Source: Gamarada debralockiae
Lineage: Eukaryota > Ascomycota > Leotiomycetes > Helotiales > Hyphodiscaceae
DNA: 62,966 nt
Assembly (NCBI GenBank): GCA_002803225.1
Contig: NXFV01000237.1
Coordinates: forward strand, 1 to 62,966
Direction: 5' to 3'
The notes beneath the pieces were generated by a model, which saw nothing but the letters and a program-made list of their open reading frames with translations, did no database searches and had not been told where the DNA came from. Below, in pieces: positions 11,512 through 22,398 of this stretch. Within the stretch, counting starts at the first letter, position 1, and each line of letters opens with the position of its first letter. Both the position numbers and the translations under genes were made by a program.

Positions 11512-12970
11512 ATGGTTGGTTTTAAGCTCGCAACCATCGCAGCCTTGTCCAGCCTTGCGCTGGCGGCTCCCTCAATCGAGAACCACGGTGCCTCTTCATG
11601 GAAGAGTAAGATTAAGAACGTTGTCGTTCTTGTCGAGGAGAATCGATCATTCGATACTTTCTGCGGTGGATTAGACTACAACGCGGACATCAATGGATTG
11701 TTGCACCACAACTACTGCAACTCCATGTTAGTATTATGCCAATGTTAATTACGCTCGAAAGACTAACATTGGCAGGAACGCCTCTGACCCTGCCCAGCAC
11801 GACGATGTTTGCGCTGGGCCACGGGCCAACGATGTCGCTGGAGACGACCCAAATCACAGCATCACCGGTGTTAACATGCAACGTACGTTATGCTTCCAAT
11901 TGAGGTGTTTCATTACTGACTTCCTCTTAGTCTTCAGCACATGGCACCCGAACGAGTTCCCTGCCGACCACTTACTTGAACAAGAAAACATGCGTGGTTT
12001 CGTGACTGAACAATCCGTCTCCTTCAACACTCTCAACAAGACACGAGCTGCTGAGGTAATCAACTACTACACCCCAGATCAGATCCGCGTTTTTGCAACT
12101 ATGGCAGAGAACTTCGTTCTTTTTGACCGCTGGTTCGCAGCCGTTCCAGGCCCCACGAACCCCAACCGTGCATACCTCACATCCGGAACGTCGTATGGAC
12201 ACGGAAAGAACGATAATGCTTTCAATGTTTACGGACTTCCGCAACGATCCATTTTCCAGCAACTTTCTGAGGCTGGCATTACGTGGATGAACTACCAGAA
12301 CTCTACCACCGACGCTATGACGGATACCACTCCATTGACTGGTTTCAACCCAGACGCCGCGTTCTATAACTGGACTCTGACCTCTGGAGCTTATAAGACT
12401 AATATTGCTCCTCTGGAAAAATTCTACGCCGATGCTAAGGCGGGAACTCTCCCCCAATTCACTTACGTCAACCCAGAGTGCTGCTCTTACCAATCGTTTC
12501 ACCCTCCTTCTCCAATCACCCTCGGCGAGAACTTCATCAAGGGCATCTACGAGGCTCTTCGCAACTCCCCTCAATGGGAGGAGACCCTCTTCATCTTGAC
12601 CTTCGACGAGCACGGAGGATTCGGAGACCACGTTCCTCCCCCAGTCAACGTCCCAGCAGGTGACGATATCACATACACTGAGCGGGCCCAGGATGGGAAG
12701 AATGCCACCTTCGACTTCAAGCGTCTTGGTATTCGTGTTCCCACCCTCCTGATCTCTCCTTGGGTTGGGAAAGGAGTCGTTGAGCACCAGGGTTGCAACA
12801 ACGGTGGCGAGTACACTCACACCTCTATCCTGGGATTCTTGCAGGAGTTGTGGGGTCTTGACACTTTGAGTCCTCGTGTCTCTTACTCGTCCACTTTCGA
12901 GCATCTCATCACCGATAAATTGAGAACCGACACTCCTACTACTCTCCCAGACCCATTCCCATACAACTAA
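11512..12970 (+). CDS. Secreted phosphoesterase, phospholipase C type
   Basis: Three exons, 11512-11726, 11776-11882 and 11931-12970, with introns of 49 and 48 nt, encode 453 residues. I start at the Met of MVGFKLATIAALSSLALAA, a clear signal peptide; an in-frame Met seven codons earlier would weaken it. Family landmarks of the phosphoesterase/non-haemolytic phospholipase C superfamily (PF04185) are all present: VVVLVEENRSFDTFCGG near residue 40, PGPTNPNRAYLTSGTSYGHG in the middle, and TFDEHGGFGDHVPPP about two thirds along, which supply the metal-binding and catalytic Asp, His, Glu and Asn. It should hydrolyse phosphodiesters or phosphomonoesters outside the cell; such fungal enzymes are annotated as acid phosphatase or phosphatidylglycerol/phosphocholine phospholipase C, and the sequence does not decide which. 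Confidence 0.9.
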
Positions 12971-13316
12971 GCTGGGATGATAAGGAGTTTGAGAATGATT
13001 TATGACTCATGAGTATAGAATTTGGCCATGGGCATTTCAGAATATATAAAAGTTAATTAAATGAATACACAACATTCGTCCGCACACTCGTTCTACTATC
13101 TTTCGATGAAAAAGTATTGAGAGAGCATCATCCTGTCCAGTGATCCAAATCGAGCACAACCACAGGCATCCGTCATGCATTTCCATTATCATTACAATTA
13201 ATCCAAAGTCCAAAAACTTCTTCATAGGGTATTAAACCACCAACGGCCAACACCAAATAAATGCAACTCAATTTCCATCTCTTGACCCGATTCGACAAAT
13301 ATTCAAAGCCAAACCA

Positions 13317-13966
13317 TCAAAACCCCAACCCCAATCCACAATCCCACCAACCCTTCAATCGCCCAACTACCACCCACCCGGCCCTCAAACCTGTCGCCCC
13401 GCTCGCTCCTGTTTGTATCGTAGAACTACTCTCACTCGCCGACGTGCTCGTGGTTGACGTTTCTGATCCAGCATGCAAACTCGTATTAGTCTGTGTAGGC
13501 TTCGTACTCGCAGGTGTGCTAGAAGGTAGCGGACTCAGAGTCGACGCAGCAGCAGGCGTTGGTAACGAGAGCGTTGCGGAAATTTGGAGGAGAGAGGAGT
13601 GTGCGGCTTGAGAGTTGGTTGCGTAAATTGAGATCGTGGAGTAGGTTGTTGTCGTGTACGTTGACTCGCTTTGCTGTAAGACTACAGCCCAGTACCAGGA
13701 GATGTAATACCATGTTATGGTGTAGTAAAAGTATGTGTATTAGGCCACAAGGGTGTTTTGGGATGGGCTGCCGTGATTGGCGGTGCTGCTACGCTTAGAG
13801 TTGTATCGGTGTTTGTGGGGAGGGAGGGCAGAAACGTGGGATCTGCTTCATGCTGATCAAATTGAATGTCGCGAGTTAATAGACATAGATTCATCGAGAA
13901 CTTGACACCACTTTGTGCCATTGCGCTTGCCACCACAGTTCCCCATCGCTTTGCCGCAGATCTCAA
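13317..13966 (-). pseudogene. Ser/Thr-rich GPI-type protein, frame broken once
   Basis: Read on the minus strand, one frame starts near 13966 and runs through FDQHEADPTFLPSLPTNTD and TTLSVAAPPITAAH to a stop near 13715. One base away a second frame continues YFYYTITWYYISWYWAVV, then a Ser/Thr-rich stretch (STYTTTTYSTISIYATNSQA, SETSTTSTSASESSSTIQTG) and a hydrophobic tail ending at 13317. The Tyr/Trp-rich patch followed by Thr/Ser and Ala is a pattern I know from fungal wall proteins. The two halves together look like one gene with a single frameshift near 13720-13740. No intron with usable AG explains the switch. It could be a decaying gene or a sequence error. Confidence 0.42.
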
Positions 13967-14084
13967 AGTATTCTCGTAGGCTTACGTTCTAGGCGAGATA
14001 TACTTTTTTGCAACCACACACAGCGCCGATCCGCCAATTAGGGATAGCTCACAGGAACATCTCCATGCTGAGCTCACATTCTCT

Positions 14085-15165
14085 ATGGGATTCCATCTAT
14101 CGTATGTCGCACTACGTGAGGGCCCTGCCTTTTCTGATCCTAGAGGTATTCGGCAGTCTTACTCGATGATTAAGCTAATGGGGGACATCGCAAACGAATT
14201 GTTCTACTATGATACCCAAATATCCTTTGAGGTTGACGAGACTCAATGGACTGCATACTGCATCATCGACACATATTTGGGAAGCGACCAAGGCACTAAT
14301 GCGTATTTCCTACGCAAAGAAGACGGGCCAAGCGGTGGAGCTCGGACAGAGTCTCAACCATGCTGGAATCCGAGAGAATACCTCCTGCTTGTTTTCTCAA
14401 CGTATCAAGCAGACGGCAAGAGATTGGGGAAACATCATCAGTATAATCATAGAGCGTCTTGATGCCTATGTCGGTATTGCGGCTAAAATTCTCAATTGCT
14501 AATAAGGGATTAGGAAAGGCATTATATCCGAACCATTGACGCAGGTATCTCGGCGTCAATGCAGATATGACTCAGACTCGGTCGTACACGAAAGCTGTCT
14601 CTATCCTCCGTCAACTTCATGATACCCTTACTGCCCAGGTTGAGTCTCTGCAGACGTCCCTCGACGATAACATACAGTACTTTGAGACGAAAGATAAGGA
14701 TATAGAGGAACAGTTCAGAAGCCATTTTGACTGAATTTCGAGTGAGATCGTTCATTTGCGGAGATGGCAGCGTAGATTGATGCGAAGAATGCAGAGATTT
14801 GATTGGGTGAAAGATGGTGTATGCCCGATTGTGTCTCTTTACGGCCAACTCCGCGCTGACTCCTATCTAAGTTAATTAGTTCTTCTGCTCTCCTCGAAAG
14901 TCGCCGATCAACGAAACAGGGAAATGATATTGGTGTCCTCACTAATATAACTGGTATGGTACCACCCAAAGGGAAGCTTAGTTGACCTTGATGCTGACAT
15001 TTCCCAGGCATACCTACCTTTCAACCTGGCCGCAGTAAGTTACCCACTTTCTCTACGCTCTACCCGTCATAAATAGTATATCTCACAAATGATCTAGTGC
15101 ATCTTTAGTATCTCGACGAACGCGCCTGTGGGACTCGTCTGGGCGTACTAGACCGTGACCTCGAT
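14085..15165 (+). pseudogene. Degraded CorA-like magnesium transporter-type gene
   Basis: Segments in changing frames keep the order of the C-terminal part of fungal CorA-like proteins: IANELFYYDTQISFEVDETQ at about 14190-14240, RIKQTARDWGNIIS at about 14405, YTKAVSILRQLHDTLTAQVE at about 14580-14650, FDWVKDGVC at about 14800, RRSTKQGNDIGVLTNITG at about 14900-14955, and AYLPFNLAACIFSISTNAP at 15009-15140. The last two parts still carry usable introns (gtatgg...cccag and gtaagt...ctag). Frameshifts near 14385 and stops near 14500, 14730 and 14870 break it. The sequence upstream of 14085 shows no N-terminal domain, and the final membrane helices are missing or unreadable. Confidence 0.6.
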
Positions 15166-16070
15166 AGTGCTCGGTTTTTTTAGGTTCTAATTTGCTTTCT
15201 TGAGAAGAGCCAAGAACCGCTGGTTTCGGGGGAACGCAATAGTGAAAAATAAAAAACCATAGGGGAACCTTATCATTAATCGCTGTGTTACCAATGTACC
15301 GATGAAGAGACGGGAATGATAAGTCATAGAATTGAGAATACCGCCTTCATGCACTCATTATGATCAAGCTAGTCATTCAAGCAGGAGTTGATTACACAAT
15401 CGAGGCAGTCTGGCAGTCCCGTCCAGCGAATGACTGATATGCGGTTCTTACCAGACCCAGTCGTACAATACCTTCCTGACCAGGACGCTGCTAGACTTGC
15501 CCGATCGATCCTCGATGGGAATCTAGCTCTAGTCCATGACGGTGAACACGACGGAATATACTATTGTTTTATCTCCACGGTCACTCCTTCCCTAGTTCTT
15601 GTGAATTACTACTCTTGCTTTACTTTGATAGACAACGGCTGGTAATTCTACATTGGAATCTCGACGTGAACACTTTCAATTTCCGTCTCTGGGCATGAGC
15701 AGTTGCTGCTCTAACCTAAGCCGCTGCGGCAACTTTTCGCGCCATTTATAGGAACTTTCCCGCAGGACTAATGAAATCCTGCCAACTCTCTCCTTAGATT
15801 TTTCTTTATCCTAGGAGTCATGGACTCTTAGGAACTTTGCTGCAAGGACTAATAATCTCGTAGGATATATTTTATCCTAGGAACTATAAATTTAGTCGTT
15901 AACTTTTTCCATTGTGATTCTTCGAACTAAAACCGTCTTGTTCTTTCGAAGGTGCGAGGGAGGCTCTTCTTATGCAGAGCCTCGGTCTAGGTTTAATTAC
16001 ATGTGGGCCTCAGGCACCAAGATAAAAGTGGGTCTGAAATGACACCATTGCTCTCGTGATTTAAACTAGG
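15166..16070. other. Intergenic with degenerate repeated units
   Basis: An 85-codon frame at 15388-15645 has no recognisable product. At 15748-15780 and 15828-15865 two related units share taggaactttNNNgcaNggactaatNaatc, and a third partial copy begins near 15876. The units look like remnants of a mobile or tandem repeat. Confidence 0.4.
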
Positions 16071-19000
16071 TTAAGGAAAAACGTCTGGATTAGTTTCAAA
16101 GTTTTGGAGCGCATTGTTAGCGATCAGTCCAGCGCCAAAGGTAGCTTCAAAGTCGTCCTCGTCGCCCTCCGCCCGGTCTCCCCAGTTGCTCGGGTACTCG
16201 AAAAGGGGATCCATAGGCATATACAGCACGTCCTGTCCGTGACTCTGAGGTGGTTCCACTAAGCCTTCTTGCATTGCCGAGGCACCTTGTGCTCGATCGT
16301 TGGCTGCCGCTGCCTGTGAACTGAAATGCACTATGCTGGGAGTTTGAGTTGATTGGCCTCTTCGGAAAGTGGTTTCCCTGGATAAAGGTTGACTTCCCAA
16401 CTCTATGCCACTGTCCACAGTGGAGCTCGTCGGAGTTTCGTATGGTGGTAGTTGCAGGTTGTTGCCATGATGTTCCGACGATGATGCACTTCGATACCCT
16501 GGTAAATCTGAAGAGGCAGTCGAGCGCCAATCATTAAACAGAGAGTTGATCCCCTGAGCAATTACTCTTCCTAGATACACCCGTCGCTGGTCTTCGGTGA
16601 TTTCCGGCCTCAACCAATCTGGATTGGACTCAATCTGTTCGCTCAAGGTAGCTGGTCCGCGACTATTGCAGTATTCACGAAACATGCGCATCTCCATTGA
16701 CAGATCAGTGTCAATGTAAGCTGAGCTTGGTTGTGGACGTCCTAGGAAAAGAATTTCCCAAATTGCGAACCATTGACCCTCTTCACTGAGATTCGGGTTA
16801 GATTTTCGGGACAGCTGCCGTTGTTGTTGATACGAGATCCCTTCCAGCGTCGCAGGGTCCTTGCGCGGACACGTCCCAAGATCCACATGCATTTGAAGAC
16901 TCTGCTCATCTCGGAAGTCTGTTGCTAAGCAGCGCTGACAATAGCGCTCGGGGGTATGTCGCCGGGAGAGATGCTGTTTAACGTCTCGAACCCTGCTAAG
17001 TTTCTTTGCGCAGCAATTGTGGTGTGTAATAGGGTCCAATTTTCAAGTACGGACAAGCTAGCGACTTCTGTAGATCTTTGCCTTGGCTTGGATAAGTGTT
17101 TTTACGTGGAGGCCTATGGAAGCCATCTTGGCCAGCATCATCGTCGTCTTCTTGTTCTCGATTTCTCTTTCGACATTGTCCTGATGTGTCTCGAGTAGTA
17201 GGAGACTCAGTTGCATTTTCCTGCGTTACTGATCCTCCCCTATTCTCCCTGGGAGAGAAATGACATCTGGTTGTACTTCGGAATCCTGAAAGAAGTCGAT
17301 GAAACACAGCTTTGAGAACAGAGTATGACGGCTCATTGCAATCCAGTGGTTCGATGTCTTCCGAAGAATCGGATATTGAAAATAAGTCCGAATCCAAGGA
17401 CTCTTCTGGAGATCCCGTCATAACAATGGATGGAGAATCTGCAGCGATCAGGTTCGGACTATTTAACAACAAGTGGCTCTCCGAGTGCTCTGTTTGAAAA
17501 TTTGATAGGCCATCCTTTGAGACCGAATAAACTCCGCTGGCGATAGATGACCTCGAAACAATGTCATTATTTTGATATTCGGCAAGCCCGGAAAGGCTTT
17601 TGGCTCGGTCAATTGTCGTTGGATTATCAAAAGCAATTATTGGGGAACCAATAGGATTTGTCTCGGTCAAGAAGTGATTTTGAGAGTATTTGGTTCCAAA
17701 TGAGCTAGGTTCCCCGGAGGTGCGGTCGCTATCTGCGTCCACGTATAATTAGAAAATTCATGTTAAGTCAAGAATCTAAAATACTTACTTTCGGCGATAA
17801 TGGTCTGAGAATCTGCGCACTTGCTGATAATGTGGCGACCAGCCTCGAGACTCTGAAGATCAATAGGACTGCAAGGTACACCAACTTGGATTCCGATATG
17901 ATAGTCCACGCAACAGGAACAGACTTCGACCATGGTGTGAACCGGGTGCCAAAGAAAGCTGTTATCGATGTGCTTCATCAATTGCAGTGTCCTTTCTGGC
18001 CCTTTGACAAGAATTAGTCCATCAGTGATGGCGACCTTGTCTACTTGCAACAAAAATAACAGAATTTCAAAAGAGAGTTCAAGCCCTGGACATGCCACTG
18101 GTCGACGAGCAATTGGAAAGCCCTGGATAACCATACTGTCTCCAACCAGGTCTTGCCAGCCATTTTGAGCCCGTGGTATAGAATCATCCAAAATCTCCCG
18201 ATGCCAAATATCAAACCTAATTTCACATTGCCCTTTGTACTTTAACCTTGTCGAAAGTGAAGATACAGGTTCAACCAAGTAATTCGTGATTGATGGTGTG
18301 CAGTAGCTGCCAAAATGGTGACTGCTGCTAAGAGCAGCTCCTAGCCAAGCTAATTGCTCGCCACATTCTGCAATAGAGTACGCTGGTCCGATCACCGTGG
18401 TTATCAGGTGAGAGCTAATAACTCTGGCTCCAATTTGGGTATCGTCTAGTGAACTAACTACATGGACATAAGCACAGACTATATTAGGACTGCTTTTAGC
18501 TGGTAGCCTTACCAGTATATTGGTGATCACGATTTGCAATGACCTTCAGAAGTACATTGAGAAGTTTTGGACCATTAGTGGGCCACGTCTGGCTCAGATA
18601 CTGCTTGATGGTAAGGGCCTGGGCCTCTTCGGGAGAACCTGTTACGGTAACAAAGAGATCGTTTTCGAGCCGCCTTTCCATGTCGTGTTGCCATTCAAGG
18701 TCAAATGTAACTTCATGAGCACGAGGAACTTGTCGTTTGCTAATCTTTCCGGTTGGGAGCTTGTCCAAAATCCTCCGACGAATGTTCTCCGTCATGATAC
18801 GCGGTTGCGTCGCACTCCACTGAAGGGAGGATTCCTTTTTCAGGCTCGCAAGGAACCACTCGTAGGCTGTGCTCTCGAGAATGGTCTTGTGATAGGCAGG
18901 TAAATCGACCAGGTCAATAATTTCGTCTTCATCGTCATTCACTCCTTTGAAGAGATCATCGTTTTCAATGATTGAAAGCTCTTCTTCAGCTTTGCCGGCC

Positions 19001-20441
19001 CACATCATCATCTTTTCAAGTAGAGACATGCCTTCGGGATCAGTTCGGGAGGTTTTGTGCTCATCGTCGTCTTCATGACGGAACATTACTGCGAGATGCG
19101 CAACGACTTCCCTAATCGAGTTGGTCAGTCTAGATCACTTCACGGTTTTATCAATCACTTCAACTCACTCGTTTCGTTTGTAAATGAAGTACATTATGTC
19201 TTGATTCACTTGGGCGGAAGAATCGTAACCAATCTTGAGGGCAAAAGCTTTGATCAACCCAGGAAGAGCGCTGGATAGAGTGCTCCAACTTCTGGCGTCA
19301 AAGCATTGTCCAAGTTTGCTGTAGATATCATTGCATAGCTCGGCAATATAATGTTGAGCATGTGCTACGGCGACGGTAGTTGCCGCTGAGTACAGAGTTT
19401 TGGTATCCTCTCTATCTAGGTCGTCTATTGTGACCGAAGGTTTAGCGTTTGTGGGGCATTGTGATTTCTCAGGCGAGGATGGAATATTTGAAGGGTGATT
19501 CGGCTTGAGTACAGATGCATACCCGGAATCTGTGAAGGGTATCTCCTCTTGTATGGTAAGTTCTCCTTGGTCTAGAGTCGTATCATGAAGTTCAATTTTT
19601 TTCATGCTCAGGCCCCCAACAAAACTAACCTTCTCCTTCTGGCTAGGCAGTCCAGGCGCGTCCTCCACATCGTCTACCGAATAATGAAATCGACTGATAT
19701 GCCGCATCAGGTTATCCTTTCGCGTATATGCGCGGTTGCAGTCAGCGTGGGGGCACGGGAAGGTACGAGTATCATGAATTGCATGGTTAATTGCTTGGTG
19801 TCTTATGAGATCTTTCTTGGAAGCAAAAGCAACGTCTCTGGCACATGAAGAATGCAGGCACCGGTAAGATTTGGTGTGATACTTCCTATGTCGACTGGTA
19901 TAGAGATAAGCCAACGAGAACTACCGAGTCATTCGTCAAAAAAAGGTAAGTGAGAGGATACATACTTGAGTTCGTGACGACGCTGGAAGACTCGACTACA
20001 GCTAGGAAAATCACATGACCAATCCTTATATAACAGCGCACTCTTTGATAATGGACTTAACCTGGCATCGCTATCGTTCGAGAGTTCCACCTTAAAGATA
20101 GTAGCGTCGAATAGATCCAAACCCGGGATTATAGACTCGGAAGTTGCTTCTGCGTCGCTTACGGCGTTGCCTAGGTACAGTTTGTCTAAATCAGCTGGCC
20201 CTTGATTTTGTGAACCAGAATTATCAAAAGCCTCTCCAGTATCTTCGACATGATTTGAATTGTCGAGTGGATTCTGAATTGTCTGAGTATGTGTCGGAGG
20301 AAAGGCCATTAGTGGATGAGCCTGGTATCGTGGCACTAAGCCCTGGCCTAAAGTGTTGTCTTTAGGTACCGGCGCTCTCCATGAAGCTGGACGAATCTCC
20401 ACAGGCACTTCCCATGAAACTGGACGAATATCCACAGGCAT
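16071..20441 (-). CDS. Large double C2H2 zinc-finger protein with a fungal central domain
   Basis: Five exons, 20441-19966, 19894-19169, 19111-18513, 18457-17789 and 17732-16071, are linked by introns of 55-71 nt with matching phases, for about 1,377 residues. Three C2H2 fingers lie at residues about 145-230; the first is completed across intron 1 (WSCDFPSCSRVFQRRHELN plus RHRKYH), then YRCLHSSC...H and FPCPHADCNRAYTRKDNLMRH. Residues about 600-820 match a domain I know from large uncharacterised Helotiales proteins (DSMVIQGFPIARRP, PGLELSFEILLFLL, LEAGRHIISKCADSQTII). A second finger-like module near residue 1050 reads ACPYLK, DPITHHNCCAKKLSRVRDVK, QHLSRRHTPERYCQRC. Just there, at about 17041-17046, one extra base breaks the frame. 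Probably nuclear and nucleic-acid binding; function unknown. Confidence 0.72.
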
Positions 20442-21115
20442 CTTTCATGTTCTCGTGCCAACTGGCAACTCCCAGTCGATATCCGAGAGACGGGGAGCAA
20501 AACACCACCAAAGCTGAAATCCTGATGAACGGTGAAGGCTCGGGTCCGTCTGGAGAGGGCATCTAAGTCGATGATGCGATGATATGGGTGCTTGCAACCG
20601 TTTACCACTTTCAAAGTAGTAAGGGAGCTTAATAGGCAAACGTTAACTTGTCTTCGTGTCTGAAAGGAAGGTAGATGTGGGAAAGGGCAAAGTTCGAGCT
20701 GCAGCTGAAAAGTGTCGACACAACTGTGCTTTAGATTCTCATTGGTCCAAATTATTCCCACCCCTGACTTCGAATATTAGCCAATCGGATCAAGAAGGCA
20801 CAACGGTGGTGATGCTTCATTTGGATTATTTTGTGTTGTGCTACATCCTGACCTGGGCAGATATGATGGCGCATTGTGGTGATTTCCTAACAACCAATTT
20901 TGCGCACTGCAAAGGACATGGTCTCGAGCAACTGTGTTGACCATACTTATAGACAGAATAGAAAGTAGTGATGAATTGCTATAAGTATCGCGCCAGCCAA
21001 CTTGCCAATTGGGTTCTAGACAACTTAAAAAATGAGTGCAGTCTATTCACGATAACAGCAAAACACAGAAAGCAGCGGCGATATATCCATCACATCAAAC
21101 GCCGAAACACTGGCC
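20442..21115. other. Divergent intergenic region
   Basis: Lies between the start of the zinc-finger gene (minus) and the small spliced gene at 21116 (plus) and so should hold both promoters. No motif is clear enough to name. Confidence 0.4.
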
Positions 21116-21405
21116 ATGTCTACCAGATCAGATCCCTCAGCGTCTATTAGTGATGACGGTGGCAGGTAAGCAAACTACTCAAATTCGGTCCACCAGTCGA
21201 GTGTCTAATTAGTTGCTACAGAACAAGCAGCGGAAATAGTACTACCTCCGCGATGCTCGATAAATACCTCGCCGATCCTCCAACTATCACTGAGAAGCTT
21301 GCATTCTCACAGTCGTCGAAAAGGAAAGCGGAAGTAGTTGCGGACAAAAGGAAGGAAACGGAAGAATTCCTGTATCAATATCAGGGCGTTGTGGGGAGAA
21401 AATGA
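21116..21405 (+). CDS. Small spliced hypothetical protein, 77 residues
   Basis: Exons 21116-21165 and 21222-21405 join across a 56-nt intron with gtaagc donor, tctaat branch-like site and ctacag acceptor; the phases match and the product ends at TGA 21403-21405. The protein begins MSTRSDPSASISDDGGR, continues with LDKYLADPPTITEKLAFSQ and a basic SSKRKAEVVADKRKE segment, and ends GVVGRK. It is hydrophilic, with no signal peptide, and its middle should be helical. I do not recognise a family. The good intron, rather than length, is the evidence for a gene; it could instead be the surviving end of a larger gene. It is divergent from the zinc-finger gene. Confidence 0.5.
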
Positions 21406-22398
21406 CGAATGATTACATTCGGGTTCCAATAAGATTGTGGTCTCTCGATTAACATCCGATATTATATAAACGGGATAACAACATCTAGCTTCAAAGACAT
21501 GTTACGCCGGGAACGTTCTCTTCCGAAGGTTTTGGATTCAGCGCAGCTAGTAGGTTAGTCCTTTAATTCTTGTATATGGGGAGACACCTCCTGTTTCTGG
21601 GCGAGCGCCCCTTCTCAATCGGCTTCTGCCAAGGGTGGTGTGTTACGTGCCGTTCGTTTTGTTTGAGCGAATTTAGATTGCGAGGCCAAAGACGGTGGCA
21701 GAATCATGAAAACGGAGCAGTTGCTCAAATCACTTTTGCCCCAAAGACATGAGTCCTGGCTCATACATGCCATATGTTTTCTTTATTGTGTCTCTAGAAA
21801 ATAGGGTAGCTGTTAGATGCATGGAACTGAGGGGCATAGAAAGCTCAGTTTTCTCTGAAGTCGTATTCATGGGGTTGAGGTGTGAGAATTTTCGCCCTTT
21901 GAATGCAAAGCACCTTCCCGAAAGCTTTGATCTTGTCTTTCAAAGAGCTCGAAATTTGTATTACTGGTTTGGAAGGCAAGCGCCACTTGGCTAATATATG
22001 TCCATTTGTTGAACCGGGACCTCCACAATTCGGCAAGTCGGTCTCAATTTTGATGCAGCATCTCTCATTCACCATCTATCTATGCAATCTGCCGTATGTC
22101 TGTCGTTTGTAAGGAGGAAAAGGAGAAGAATGCAATGCAACCACCCACGCTTTTGGTGCTTTTCAGGTCCCTTCGAAGAAGAGAAAGAGAGAAATTTCCA
22201 TCCATCCATGCAATGCTCGCGAAAGTCGTGATTCATCAATGCAACCCCACCTCTTCGATGAAAAAAGAAAGGAAAAATCGACCACTCAAGAAATGATAAC
22301 AGAGTGAAGATAAGAAGCATCATAAGAATCAAACGTTGCGAAATCGAGAACTCGAGAGTTCAACCATTCTTAGCAATCATGATTCTCATGCGAATGCT
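21406..22398. other. Intergenic, no gene seen
   Basis: Open frames here are short and unrelated to anything I recognise. The right end is the 3-prime region of the minus-strand Tudor-SN gene. Confidence 0.45.

Noticed and set aside
11972..12904. 310-codon frame opposite the phosphoesterase
   Set aside because: Shadow of a strongly coding exon; no similarity to any protein.
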